64,000 bases of DNA from Polaribacter marinus (lineage in GTDB: Bacteria; Bacteroidota; Bacteroidia; Flavobacteriales; Flavobacteriaceae): NCBI RefSeq assembly GCF_022662535.1, contig NZ_JAKQYM010000006.1:159128-223127 (forward strand), in the 5' to 3' direction. Below the pieces are notes generated by a model. It ran no database searches and was not told the origin of the DNA. It saw nothing but the letters and a program-made list of their open reading frames with translations. Shown here piece after piece: positions 8,674-18,039 of the stretch; the first letter of the stretch is position 1; each line of letters starts with the position of its first letter. The translations under genes were made by a program, and so were the position numbers.

Positions 8674-10116
8674 TTATTGTAAGCCTCCACCTAAAGCTTC
8701 ATATAAGTTTACAATAGTTAATAACTGTTGTAATTTGCTGTCAATGATGTTTAATTCTGCATTTAAAGCACTTTGTCTGGCAGTTAATAAATCTAAATAA
8801 GTAGCATAACCATTTTTAAGTAATTCGTTAGAATTTTGTTCTGCTTTACGCAAAGCTTCTACTTCATTTAATCTAAAAGTATATTTTTTAGTTTCAGAAT
8901 TATAAGCAAATAATGCATTAGAGACTTCGCTTCCAGCTGTTAATAATGATTTTTTAAAGTTTAAAAGCGCTTGTTCTTGTTGTGCTTTTGCAACTTCGTA
9001 TTGTGTTTTTATTTTTCTACCATTTAAAATAGGTTGAGTAATACCTCCGGCTAAATTTGCAAAGAACGAATTTCCATTAAATAAATTATCAAAATTTAAA
9101 CTTTGTAATCCAGAAGAAGCCGTTAAAGTTAATGAAGGGTAAAAATTACTTTTAGCAACATTTGTTAATTCAAAAGACTGAATTAATTGATATTCTGCCG
9201 CCATAACATCTGGTCTATTACTTAATAAAGTAGCAGGAACACCTAGTTTTAATTCTGTTTCTATTTTTTGGTTTGTTAAGCTACCTCTCTTAAAATGTTG
9301 AGGTGATTTTCCTAACAAGATACTTAATGTGTTTTCTGTTTTAAAAATTGCAGTTTCTATATCTACCTCTAAAGCTTTTGCACTATTGTATTGAGCAATA
9401 TTTTGATCTACAGCCACTTGGTTTGTTAACCCAGCCTCTTTTAATGCTTTAATAGTTTTTACACTGTTTTTTCTAGCTTCAATAGTTTTTTGGGTAATTT
9501 CTAATTGAGAATCTAATGCTAAAAGTTGATAATAAGTAGTAGCAATACTAGAAATTAATTGTGTTTTTACTGCTTGATGTGCAGCAACACTTTGTAAATA
9601 ACTTGCAGCAAAAGCACGTTTATTACTTCTTATTTTCCCCCAAATATCAGCTTCCCAAGAAAGAGCACCAGAGACTTCAAATTGATCAATATGATCGGTT
9701 CCCAAACTACTTAAAAGAGCGCCTTGTTGCCCGTTATTAGAAATATAAGATCTACTAGCAGAACCTGTTGCGTTTAGAGTTGGTAAATAACCCGATTTTC
9801 CTTGTTTTAAATAGGCTTCTGCGGCAATTATTTGTTGAATAGCAATTCTAATATCGATATTATTTTGAAGACCTTCTTCTATATATTGATTTAAATATGT
9901 GTCTGTAAATAATGTTTTCCAAGACACATCTGCCATAGAAATACTATCCGATGGCAAATGATCTGTTCTGTATAAATGATCTGTTATTTTTAGTTCTGGT
10001 CTTGTATACTCTTTAGCCACAAAACAACTTTGTAATGTAAAAACCATTACAGTTAAAACGAGACCTTTTTGAAGGTTTTTATTTTTTATAATTGAAATCA
10101 TATGATTATTCTTCAT
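8674..10116 (-). CDS. RND efflux outer-membrane factor (TolC/OprM type lipoprotein)
   Basis: This 480-residue protein is the outer-membrane channel of a tripartite pump. It has an N-terminal signal with a lipobox (FTLQSC, Cys near residue 31), two outer-membrane efflux protein repeats, and the NodT-family block GVPATLLSNRPDVMAAEYQLIQS near residues 290-320. Length matches OprM-type lipoproteins. The start used overlaps the upstream AcrB-type gene by 11 bases; an alternative ATG five codons later (10101) would leave no overlap. The overlap and common strand indicate co-transcription with the pump. Confidence 0.92.
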   Translation of the reverse strand: MKNNHMISIIKNKNLQKGLVLTVMVFTLQSCFVAKEYTRPELKITDHLYRTDHLPSDSISMADVSWKTLFTDTYLNQYIEEGLQNNIDIRIAIQQIIAAEAYLKQGKSGYLPTLNATGSASRSYISNNGQQGALLSSLGTDHIDQFEVSGALSWEADIWGKIRSNKRAFAASYLQSVAAHQAVKTQLISSIATTYYQLLALDSQLEITQKTIEARKNSVKTIKALKEAGLTNQVAVDQNIAQYNSAKALEVDIETAIFKTENTLSILLGKSPQHFKRGSLTNQKIETELKLGVPATLLSNRPDVMAAEYQLIQSFELTNVAKSNFYPSLTLTASSGLQSLNFDNLFNGNSFFANLAGGITQPILNGRKIKTQYEVAKAQQEQALLNFKKSLLTAGSEVSNALFAYNSETKKYTFRLNEVEALRKAEQNSNELLKNGYATYLDLLTARQSALNAELNIIDSKLQQLLTIVNLYEALGGGLQ

Positions 10117-13100
10117 TTTGTTGTGCGATAACTACTGGTTTACTAGAAACTTTTTCTTGTAACCATTGAAATAAAATAAATAGAATAGGAATTACAAAGA
10201 CTCCTAAAATTGTTCCGATAAGCATTCCTCCTGCAGCACCTGTACCAATAGAATTGTTTCCAGCTGCCCCAACACCTTTAGCTAACACCAATGGCATCAA
10301 TCCTAAAATAAAGGCAAAAGAGGTCATTAAAATTGGACGTAAACGTGCTTTTGCCCCATGTATAGCAGCCTCTACAATTGTTTCTCCATTTTTACGTCTT
10401 TGAAGTGCGAATTCTACAATTAAGATGGCGTTTTTTGCGAGCAGACCAATAAGCATTATTAAGGCAATTTGGAAATAAATATTATTTTCTAATCCAAAAA
10501 ACTTTGTGCTTATATAGGCACCAAATACACCAAAAGGAATAGAAAACACTACTGCAAATGGTAATAAATAACTTTCATATTGTGCACTTAATAAGAAGTA
10601 GACAAATAGAATACTTAATATAAAAATAAATGTGGTTTGATTACTTGCATTTACCTCTTCTCTAGTTAAACCAGAATAAGCAACGGTATAATTACTTGGT
10701 AATTTGGCAACTTCCTCTTCAATAACTCTAATAGCATCACCAGTACTAAAGCCATCATTTGTAGCACCAGTAATGGTGGTAGAATTAAATAAGTTGAAAC
10801 GCGTTACCGATTGTGGACCATAGACACGTTTTAAGTTTACAAACTGTGTAATTGGTGTCATTTCACCAGAATTTGTTCTTACATACATGCTATTTAAATC
10901 ATCTACACTTGCTCTATCATCTGGTAAAGCCTGGATATAAACTCTAAACTGTTTTCCGAATTTAGAAAAATCAGAAGCATAGATCCCACCAATATAACCT
11001 TGTAAGGTAGAGAAGATACTGTTAACAGGTACTCCTTTTTCTTTGGCTAGAGGCACGTTAATTTCCATTTCATATTGAGGATAATTGGTGCTGAAAGAAG
11101 ATTGTGCATATTTAATTTCTGGGTGACTCATTAAAGCCATTGCAAACTCTTTATTTGCTTTGTCTAAATCTTTAAAATCTCCTCCAAATTTGTCTAACAA
11201 ATTCACTTCAAATCCGGCAGAATTACCAAAACCACGAATACTTGGTGGCGAGAAGAAAATAATATTTGCCTCTGGTATGGTTGCTGCAATACCGAATAAT
11301 TTTCCAGTAATAGCTTGTACCGATAAAGATGGATCTTTACGATCTTCCCAATCTGCTAATTTTATAATTCCAAAACCATAGTTACTACCAGACCCACTAA
11401 TTAAACTTCTACCTTTAATCATATTAACGGCTACAATACCCTCAATACCATTTATTTTACTGTATAAATCTCTTGCAACTCCATCTGTTCTGTCTAAAGA
11501 TGCACCAGCAGGCAATTCAATATTAGCAAAAAGAATACCTCTATCTTCATTAGGGACAAAACCTGTTGGTGTTGTTTGTGAAGCCCAATAAATACCAGCC
11601 CCTGCAATAATTAATAATATTACAGAGACAAATTTTCTTTTGTATAAAAACTGAAGTGATTTTCCGTAGCGTTCTACAGTTGCATTAAACCCACGGTTAA
11701 ACAAGGTGTAAAATCGTTTTAAAGGTCCTTTTCCTTTTAGTTCTTCATCCTCTTTATGAGGTTTTAGTAATAAGGCACATAATGCAGGACTTAAGGTTAA
11801 TGCATTTACTGCAGAAATAAGAATTGCAATAATTAAAGTGACACCAAACTGCTCATAAAAAACACCCGTTGGACCAGAAATAAAGGTTACCGGAATAAAT
11901 ACTGCAGCCATTACCAATGTAATTGATATAATTGCTCCAGATATTTCATTCATTGCTGTAAGTGTAGCCTTTTTAGGATTCTTTTCTCCTTCATCTAATT
12001 TAGCATGCACAGCTTCTACGACCACAATAGCATCATCTACCACAATACCAATGGCGAGCACTAATGCAAATAGTGTTAGTAAGTTAATAGAATATCCAAA
12101 AACACTTAAGAAAAAGAAGGTACCAATAATAGAAACCGGTACAGCAATTGCCGGAATTAATGTAGAACGAAAATCTTGTAAGAAGATAAACACCACTAAA
12201 AACACCAATAAAAAGGCTTCTAATAAAGTACTAATTACTTTTTCTATAGAAGCATTTAAAAACAAACTTGTGTCATAAGGGACAAAAATGTCTAATCCTT
12301 CTGGAAGATCTTTTTTAACCGATTCTAAGGTTACTTTAATGTTTTCTATAATTTCTTTTGCGTTAGAACCCTTTGTTTGGAAAATACCCATAAATACAGC
12401 AGGGTTTCCCTTACTCATCGCATTAGCAGAGTATGATTGTGCATCAAGTTCTATCGTTGCTATATCGTTAAGTCTAAGAAACTGTCCGTTTCCTAATGCT
12501 TTTATCACAATATCACCATATTGACTTTCATTTTTAAAACGACCACTATATGTTAATGTGTAAGAAAAAGCTTCACCATTATTTTCGCCTAAAGAACCAG
12601 CCGCAGCTTCTAAATTTTGTTCAGCCAAAGCCGCAGAAATATCAGAAGGAATTAAATTATAAGCTGCTAGTTTTTCTGGTTTTAACCAAATTCGCATTGC
12701 ATAATCTTGTTGAGAGAATACACTCACATCTCCAACCCCACTAATACGTTGCATAGCAGGAATAACATTAATTTTTAAATAATTCTGAATAAAAGTTGCA
12801 TCATAATTGTCACTTTCAGAATACATAGATATAAACATTAAAGCACTAGTTTCTTGCTTTTGTGTTGTAACCCCTGTTTGAATAACTTCTTTAGGTAATA
12901 AAGGGTTTGCTCTTGAAACACGGTTTTGAACGTTAACCGCAGCAATATCTGCATCAATTTCTTGATTAAAATACACTGTAATTTCAGCAGTTCCATTATT
13001 AGAAGCAGTAGAGGTTATGTAGGTCATTCCTTCTACCCCATTAATTTGCTCTTCTATAGGAATAATTACACTCTCTAAAACAGTTTCTGCATTTGCACCT

Positions 13101-13249
13101 GCATAAGATGCCCTTACTTTAATTGTTGGTGGCGCAATATCTGGATACTCTTCTATAGGTAAACCAGTAATGCTTATAACTCCTAATATAACGATGATAA
13201 TGGAGATTACTGTTGAAAGAACGGGTCTTTCAATAAATGTTTTTAACAT
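10106..13249 (-). CDS. RND multidrug efflux pump, inner-membrane subunit (AcrB/HAE1 type)
   Basis: At 1047 residues this is a full-length HAE1-family RND transporter. It starts with the usual helix MLKTFIERPVLSTVISIIIV and has twelve membrane segments in two groups separated by large periplasmic loops. The proton-relay Asp pair is present (GIVVDDAIVVVEAVH in TM4), as is the Lys of TM10 (GLLAKNAILIVEFA), so it should be active. It would form a trimer that takes substrates from the periplasm/inner membrane and passes them to the TolC-type channel. The gene is in line with AcrA-type (21 bases upstream) and TolC-type (overlapping) genes. Substrate range cannot be read from the sequence. Confidence 0.95.
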   Translation of the reverse strand: MLKTFIERPVLSTVISIIIVILGVISITGLPIEEYPDIAPPTIKVRASYAGANAETVLESVIIPIEEQINGVEGMTYITSTASNNGTAEITVYFNQEIDADIAAVNVQNRVSRANPLLPKEVIQTGVTTQKQETSALMFISMYSESDNYDATFIQNYLKINVIPAMQRISGVGDVSVFSQQDYAMRIWLKPEKLAAYNLIPSDISAALAEQNLEAAAGSLGENNGEAFSYTLTYSGRFKNESQYGDIVIKALGNGQFLRLNDIATIELDAQSYSANAMSKGNPAVFMGIFQTKGSNAKEIIENIKVTLESVKKDLPEGLDIFVPYDTSLFLNASIEKVISTLLEAFLLVFLVVFIFLQDFRSTLIPAIAVPVSIIGTFFFLSVFGYSINLLTLFALVLAIGIVVDDAIVVVEAVHAKLDEGEKNPKKATLTAMNEISGAIISITLVMAAVFIPVTFISGPTGVFYEQFGVTLIIAILISAVNALTLSPALCALLLKPHKEDEELKGKGPLKRFYTLFNRGFNATVERYGKSLQFLYKRKFVSVILLIIAGAGIYWASQTTPTGFVPNEDRGILFANIELPAGASLDRTDGVARDLYSKINGIEGIVAVNMIKGRSLISGSGSNYGFGIIKLADWEDRKDPSLSVQAITGKLFGIAATIPEANIIFFSPPSIRGFGNSAGFEVNLLDKFGGDFKDLDKANKEFAMALMSHPEIKYAQSSFSTNYPQYEMEINVPLAKEKGVPVNSIFSTLQGYIGGIYASDFSKFGKQFRVYIQALPDDRASVDDLNSMYVRTNSGEMTPITQFVNLKRVYGPQSVTRFNLFNSTTITGATNDGFSTGDAIRVIEEEVAKLPSNYTVAYSGLTREEVNASNQTTFIFILSILFVYFLLSAQYESYLLPFAVVFSIPFGVFGAYISTKFFGLENNIYFQIALIMLIGLLAKNAILIVEFALQRRKNGETIVEAAIHGAKARLRPILMTSFAFILGLMPLVLAKGVGAAGNNSIGTGAAGGMLIGTILGVFVIPILFILFQWLQEKVSSKPVVIAQQNEE

Positions 13250-13270
13250 GCCTAATATATTTGTTAGTTA

Positions 13271-14401
13271 TTAGTTTTTAAATAATGTTGTTATTGGTTT
13301 GATGGCTTCATCAAAAGAGATCTCTTTAGGAGAAATAGTCATACCATTTCTTAATTTACTAACCCCAGATGTTATAATTTTATCTTTTAAATTGACCCCA
13401 GATGCTACAACATAAAGATTTCCTATAGTTGCTTTTACTTTAATAATTGATGTTGTAACCTTGTTATTATCACCTAATTTAAACAACATAATATTTCCTT
13501 GTTGCTCGTAAGTAGCCTGTTGTGGGATAACAATTACATTTTCATAAACTATTGGAATTTGAATTTTACCACTATTACCATTAGATAATAACTGATTTTG
13601 GTTATTAAAAACAGCACGTAAACTTACTGTTCCGGTACTTTTATTAATTTGTCCTGTACTGGTTTCAATTTTTCCTTTTTCAGAATACATATTTCCGTTA
13701 GCTAGCATTAAGTTTACTGCAGGATAATTTGCTAATTTTTCTTTTAGGTTTTTACCTTTTGCATTTTGTAAAAAGTCTAAATACTGACTTTCATTTAAAC
13801 TAAAAAAAGCATATACCTTACTAGTATTACTTACTGTTGTTAAGGGCATTGTATTTGTAGGGCTAATCAAAGCACCTTCTCTAAAATTAATAGCACCAAC
13901 AAAGCCATCAACAGGACTTTTAATAGTTGCGTAACCAATATTTGCAGAAATACTACTATAATTTGCTTTTGCTTGTGCTAAGTTTGCTTTTGCAGTTTCT
14001 AATTGCACGGGACTTATTATGTTTTTTTCTACAAGTGGAATTAGTTTCTCTACTTCTACCTGTGCCACATTAATACGAGCTTTAGCAGCCCCAGCATCTT
14101 GACTTAAGGATTGTGTTTCTAGTTTAAAAAGGGTTTGACCTTTACGTACTTTTTGGCCCTCATCAACCATTACTTTTTGAATGTATCCTGATACCTTTGC
14201 TCTTACATCACTGTTTACTATTCCTTCAATGTTTGTAGGGTATTCTTTATAATCTGTTACAGTTTTTAATTGTATTTGTGCTGTTGGAAAAGCTTGAGGA
14301 GGAGCTTGTGGTTTTTGAAGTGATTCTTGTTTGTTATTACAACTTATAACAGCTAAAAAGAGGCTTAGCGATAATAGAATATATAATTTGTTGTTTTTCA
14401 T
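13271..14401 (-). CDS. RND efflux periplasmic adaptor (AcrA/MFP type lipoprotein)
   Basis: This 376-residue membrane-fusion protein links the inner-membrane pump to the outer-membrane channel. It has a signal peptide with a lipobox (LAVISC, Cys near 21). The lipoyl/barrel-sandwich half-motif VRAKVSGYIQKVMVDEGQKVRKGQ lies near residues 67-90, a helical hairpin follows, and then the second half-motif IKSPVDGFVGAIN. The C-terminal beta-barrel ends the protein. It is 12 bases downstream of the GbsR-like regulator gene and 21 bases upstream of the AcrB-type gene, as the first structural gene of the operon. Confidence 0.93.
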   Translation of the reverse strand: MKNNKLYILLSLSLFLAVISCNNKQESLQKPQAPPQAFPTAQIQLKTVTDYKEYPTNIEGIVNSDVRAKVSGYIQKVMVDEGQKVRKGQTLFKLETQSLSQDAGAAKARINVAQVEVEKLIPLVEKNIISPVQLETAKANLAQAKANYSSISANIGYATIKSPVDGFVGAINFREGALISPTNTMPLTTVSNTSKVYAFFSLNESQYLDFLQNAKGKNLKEKLANYPAVNLMLANGNMYSEKGKIETSTGQINKSTGTVSLRAVFNNQNQLLSNGNSGKIQIPIVYENVIVIPQQATYEQQGNIMLFKLGDNNKVTTSIIKVKATIGNLYVVASGVNLKDKIITSGVSKLRNGMTISPKEISFDEAIKPITTLFKN

Positions 14402-14412
14402 TTTATAAATAT

Positions 14413-14916
14413 TTAAATACTAATTTTATCGTTGTTTAATTTTGATTTTAATTTTTCTATAGAAGCTGAAGCTCCGTTTATAAATTCAATGTAATCGTTA
14501 TGAAAGTTTAAATCGAATTTTTCTTCTTCATTTTCAATTTTATTATTATTTATTTTCTCTTTATAGTTTTTAATTTCTAGATGTAGTTCTCGTTCTTCTT
14601 TCCAATGTTTTGTCAATTTATTAATGTGTTGAATAATGGTATTCGTATTAATTATAAAATATTTTTTACGATCTCCAGTTTTAGTGAAATATTGAATCTT
14701 GTTTAAATCTTGCAAATGATTAAGGTGCGTAGATATTGTACTTTTACTTGCGCAAAGAATATTTACCATATCTTCAAAAGTTGCCCCTTTTTTTCCGGTA
14801 AGAATTATATAAGATAAAATACGAGCAGCAACAGGTGCCAACTGTTCTCTGTTTTCTAAATGAACACCTAGTTTTTCTACTAAAGCCATTTTTTCTTTAC
14901 AAATATTATCTTTCAT
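14413..14916 (-). CDS. GbsR/MarR-like winged-helix regulator of the efflux operon
   Basis: The 167-residue protein has a winged-helix core: the segment GATFEDMVNILCASKSTISTHLNHLQDLNKIQYFTKTGDRKKYFII (about residues 55-100) reads as helix, recognition helix and wing. The preceding REQLAPVAARILSYIIL helix resembles GbsR-type MarR relatives. The C-terminal part is a long Lys/Glu-rich helix, probably for dimerisation. It is the first gene of the RND operon, followed 12 bases later by the adaptor gene. Two inverted repeats precede it, one inside the likely promoter, which suggests it represses itself and the pump. Confidence 0.82.
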   Translation of the reverse strand: MKDNICKEKMALVEKLGVHLENREQLAPVAARILSYIILTGKKGATFEDMVNILCASKSTISTHLNHLQDLNKIQYFTKTGDRKKYFIINTNTIIQHINKLTKHWKEERELHLEIKNYKEKINNNKIENEEEKFDLNFHNDYIEFINGASASIEKLKSKLNNDKISI

Positions 14917-14934
14917 TTTTTTTGTTTTTATATG

Positions 14935-15009
14935 ACTGTTTCTATTTTTGAAACGAATTGAAACAGTAATTTTTTTGCAAATATATTAATAGTTCGGAAC
15001 AAACCGAAC
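14935..15009 (-). promoter_or_regulatory. promoter and two inverted-repeat operators of the RND operon
   Basis: On the minus strand a -7 element TATATTTG (14978-14985) is preceded by TTTTTG and TTTG elements. The perfect inverted repeat GTTCGG-N6-CCGAAC (14992-15009) lies just upstream of the -7, in the -33 region. A second perfect inverted repeat, ACTGTTTC (14935-14942) with GAAACAGT (14960-14967), lies in the leader, with an inner GTTTC/GAAAC pair. Positions fit operators for the GbsR-like and/or TetR regulator. The binding is inference. Confidence 0.62.
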
Positions 15010-15042
15010 AAAAAGAACATAAAAAATGTTAAATAAAAAAAA

Positions 15043-15058
15043 CCGATAGAATTATCGG
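15043..15058 (-). terminator. terminator of the pheS operon
   Basis: Arms CCGATA and TATCGG with a 4-nt loop are followed on the minus strand by an uninterrupted T-run (A-run at 15033-15042). It lies about 30 bases after the stop of the 87-residue gene that follows pheS. Confidence 0.75.
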
Positions 15059-15089
15059 CTTTAAATACTTTAGGGTGTGTGTTTTTGTG

Positions 15090-15353
15090 TTAAACTTCCC
15101 ATATTTTATAAAACTCTTTTTTAGAGATAAGATCTCCATCACACTCATCAATAGTTAATGTACCATCACACAAACTACCAAATTCATCCTCTAAATTAGC
15201 TGCATTATATTTAGTTACTTTTCCGTTTTTATAAACAGTAATTTGTTTTAAAACCTCGTCTGAATCGTTGGTTTCAAAAAACCAAGTAGAAGTTCCCCAA
15301 TCTGCATATTTATCATCTCTATTTTCGTCCCAAAATTGTGAAAAGTAGTTCAT
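15090..15353 (-). CDS. small acidic protein of unknown function
   Basis: The 87-residue protein is soluble and acidic, with aromatic-rich strands (YADWGTSTWFFETND, QITVYKNGKVTKY). The pattern of an aromatic strand followed by an IxVYKNGKxxKY strand recalls small DUF6881-like immunity/unknown proteins, but that is a weak resemblance. Its ATG overlaps the pheS stop by one base (TAATG), so translation is probably coupled, and a terminator follows. The link to phenylalanyl-tRNA synthetase is positional only. Confidence 0.68.
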   Translation of the reverse strand: MNYFSQFWDENRDDKYADWGTSTWFFETNDSDEVLKQITVYKNGKVTKYNAANLEDEFGSLCDGTLTIDECDGDLISKKEFYKIWEV

Positions 15354-16372
15354 TATAATACCGATTTAAATTGTTCTAAGAAACGTTTGTCATTTTCATA
15401 AAACATTCGAATGTCTGGTATTTGATATAACAACATGGCAATACGTTCTATACCCATTCCAAAAGCGTATCCAGAGTATTTTGTAGGATCAATATTTGCA
15501 TTTTTTAATACATTAGGATCTACCATACCACAACCCATAATTTCTAACCAACCAGTACCTTTGGTAATTCTGTAATCAGTTTCGGTTTCTAAACCCCAAT
15601 AAATATCTACCTCTGCACTTGGCTCTGTAAAAGGGAAATAAGAAGGACGTAAACGTATTTTAGATTTCCCAAACATTTCTTTAGTAAAGTATAAAAGGGT
15701 TTGTTTTAAATCGGCAAAAGATACATCTGTATCAATATATAAACCTTCGACTTGATGAAAAATACAATGTGCACGCGCAGAAATATCTTCATTTCTAAAA
15801 ACTCTTCCCGGAGAAATTGTTCTTATAGGTGGTGTATTATTTTCCATATAACGCACTTGCACAGAAGATGTGTGAGTACGTAATAAAATATCAGGATCTT
15901 GTTCTATGAAGAAGGTGTCTTGCATATCTCTTGCAGGATGATATTCTGGCAAGTTCAAAGCAGTAAAATTATGCCAATCGTCTTCTATCTCTGGGCCTTC
16001 AGAAACGGTAAAACCTATTCTATTAAAAACTTCAATAATTTGATTTTTGACCAATGAAATTGGATGACGAGAGCCTAATTCAATAGGTTCAGAAGGTCTA
16101 GACAAATCTCCATAAAACCCTTTATCTTCAACAGCATTTTCTAAAGATTCATTCAGAGCAGTAACTTTTCCTTCTGCAGATTTTTTTAAATTATTTAAGG
16201 CTTGTCCAAAATCTTTACGCATAGCTGCGTCAACATTTTTAAACTCAGCAAAAAGGTCTTTTAACACACCTTTGCTTCCTAAGTATTTGATTCTAAAAAC
16301 TTCAATTTCTTCTTTAGTAGTTGCTTTAAAAGCTTCTACATCACCAATCAATTCTTTAACTTTATCTAACAT
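15353..16372 (-). CDS. pheS: phenylalanine--tRNA ligase, alpha subunit
   Basis: The 339-residue protein is the catalytic alpha chain of the (alpha-beta)2 enzyme that charges tRNA-Phe. It has the N-terminal coiled-coil tRNA-binding arm (about residues 1-90), the class II motif 2 region (RTISPGRVFRNEDISARAHCIFHQVEG) and motif 3 (YAFGMGIERIAMLLYQIPDIR) near the C-terminus. Length is normal. The beta-subunit gene pheT is not in the window, as is common where the genes are split. Transcription starts from the region shared with gdhA in the opposite direction. Confidence 0.96.
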   Translation of the reverse strand: MLDKVKELIGDVEAFKATTKEEIEVFRIKYLGSKGVLKDLFAEFKNVDAAMRKDFGQALNNLKKSAEGKVTALNESLENAVEDKGFYGDLSRPSEPIELGSRHPISLVKNQIIEVFNRIGFTVSEGPEIEDDWHNFTALNLPEYHPARDMQDTFFIEQDPDILLRTHTSSVQVRYMENNTPPIRTISPGRVFRNEDISARAHCIFHQVEGLYIDTDVSFADLKQTLLYFTKEMFGKSKIRLRPSYFPFTEPSAEVDIYWGLETETDYRITKGTGWLEIMGCGMVDPNVLKNANIDPTKYSGYAFGMGIERIAMLLYQIPDIRMFYENDKRFLEQFKSVL

Positions 16373-16393
16373 TATTCATTCTAGATTAGAGTA

Positions 16394-16401
16394 CAAATTT
16401 A
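16394..16401 (-). promoter_or_regulatory. -7 element for pheS
   Basis: The minus strand reads TAAATTTG, an exact TAnnTTTG match, 21 bases before the pheS ATG. No clear -33 TTG at the usual distance was found. Confidence 0.5.
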
Positions 16402-16529
16402 CATTTTTTTCAAGAGTTTTATTACGGATTTTAAAACTATTGCAATTCACACTACGAAATCGATTGAAAACAAGGGGTTTTAGAATTAATATAAATTTAA
16501 TTTTAAATTTAATCAGATTGAAAATTAGC

Positions 16530-16537
16530 TATCTTTG
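16530..16537 (+). promoter_or_regulatory. -7 element for gdhA
   Basis: TATCTTTG matches the Bacteroidota -7 consensus exactly and lies 35 bases before the gdhA start, which leaves a leader of roughly 30 nt. The -33 region is AT-rich without a clear TTTG. Confidence 0.55.
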
Positions 16538-16572
16538 TCACTTTAAATTTTTATTAATACCATAAAAAGCAC

Positions 16573-17925
16573 ATGAAAATTATGGAATCTAAAATAAACG
16601 CTTTTATGAATTACGTAAAAGAACGTAATTCTAATGAACCTGAATTTTTACAAGCTGTACATGAAGTTGCAGAAACAGTAATTCCGTTTATTGAAAAAAA
16701 CTCTAAATATCAAGGGAAAAAATTATTAGAGAGAATGGTAGAGCCAGAAAGAACATTAATGTTCCGTGTGCCATGGGTAGATGATAGTGGAGAAACACAA
16801 ATAAATAGAGGTTATAGAGTAGAGTTTAATTCTGCAATAGGCCCATATAAAGGAGGTTTGCGTTTTCATCCATCAGTAAACTTATCAATTTTAAAATTTT
16901 TAGGTTTTGAACAAGTGTTTAAAAATTCTTTAACAACTTTACCAATGGGTGGAGGAAAAGGAGGATCAGACTTTAATCCAAAAGGAAAATCAGACAGAGA
17001 AGTAATGGCATTTTGTCAAGCCTTTATGTCAGAATTATTTCGTCATATTGGAGCAAATACAGATGTTCCTGCAGGTGATATCGGTGTAGGAGGTAGAGAA
17101 ATTGGATTTATGTTTGGTCAATATAAAAAATTACGCAACGAGTTTGTAGGTGTTTTAACAGGAAAAGGTGCAAGTTGGGGAGGATCTTTAATTAGACCAG
17201 AAGCGACGGGTTATGGTGATGTATATTTTGCACAAAATATGTTAAAAACCAAAGAAGATTCTTTTGAGGGAAAAACAGTTGCCGTATCTGGTTCAGGTAA
17301 TGTTGCACAATATGCTACACAAAAAGCTACCGAATTAGGAGCTAAAGTAGTTACAATGTCTGATTCTTCTGGATATATATATGATATAGACGGAATTGAT
17401 GCTGAAAAGTTAGCATACATAATGGATATTAAAAATGTTCGTAGAGGTAGAATTAATGAATATGTAGAAAAATATCCAAAAGCAAAATTTTTCGCAGGAG
17501 AAAGACCTTGGTCTACTAAATGTGATGTAGCTTTACCTTGTGCAACTCAAAATGAACTAAATGGAGATGAAGCGAAAATATTAATTACAAATGGTTGTAT
17601 TTGTGTTGCAGAAGGAGCAAATATGCCTTCTACACCAGAAGCAATTACTGCTTTTCAAGAAGCAAAAATATTGTTTTCTCCTGGAAAAGCATCAAATGCT
17701 GGTGGTGTTGCAACTTCTGGTTTAGAAATGAGTCAAAATTCTTTACGTTACAATTGGACTAGAGAAGAGGTAGATACTAAGTTACATCAAATAATGAACG
17801 ATATTCATGCTTCATGTGTTGAATACGGAACACAAGCAAATGGTTATGTAGATTATGTAAAAGGAGCAAATGTTGCTGGTTTTGTAAAAGTTGCAGATGC
17901 TATGTTAGATCAAGGAGTTGTGTAA
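16573..17925 (+). CDS. gdhA: glutamate dehydrogenase, NADP-type
   Basis: This 450-residue hexameric-type enzyme interconverts 2-oxoglutarate plus ammonia and glutamate. The catalytic Lys segment LPMGGGKGGSDFNPKGKSD and the catalytic Asp segment DVPAGDIGVGGREIGFM are intact. The coenzyme domain carries SGSGNV (Ser241) and MSDSSG (Ser263-Asp264-Ser265). These match the E. coli NADP-dependent enzyme, so I infer an NADPH-linked, assimilatory role. The start could also be the Met three codons later. Its own terminator follows. A second, NAD-type paralogue lies 3.3 kb downstream in the same orientation. Confidence 0.95.
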   Translation: MKIMESKINAFMNYVKERNSNEPEFLQAVHEVAETVIPFIEKNSKYQGKKLLERMVEPERTLMFRVPWVDDSGETQINRGYRVEFNSAIGPYKGGLRFHPSVNLSILKFLGFEQVFKNSLTTLPMGGGKGGSDFNPKGKSDREVMAFCQAFMSELFRHIGANTDVPAGDIGVGGREIGFMFGQYKKLRNEFVGVLTGKGASWGGSLIRPEATGYGDVYFAQNMLKTKEDSFEGKTVAVSGSGNVAQYATQKATELGAKVVTMSDSSGYIYDIDGIDAEKLAYIMDIKNVRRGRINEYVEKYPKAKFFAGERPWSTKCDVALPCATQNELNGDEAKILITNGCICVAEGANMPSTPEAITAFQEAKILFSPGKASNAGGVATSGLEMSQNSLRYNWTREEVDTKLHQIMNDIHASCVEYGTQANGYVDYVKGANVAGFVKVADAMLDQGVV

Positions 17926-17947
17926 ATAAAAATTTTAATAATATGTA

Positions 17948-17973
17948 AAAGCGCATCATTTTTGATGCGCTTT
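17948..17973 (+). terminator. gdhA terminator
   Basis: Arms AAAGCGCATCA (17948-17958) and TGATGCGCTTT (17963-17973) form a perfect 11-bp stem with a TTTT loop, followed by a T-run. The core is almost the same as the terminator after the second gdh gene. Confidence 0.88.
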
Positions 17974-18039
17974 TTTTATTTTTAAATAGTTTAGAAACTA
18001 AAATTTATATATTGTGTGTCAATAACAAAAGGAACAAAT

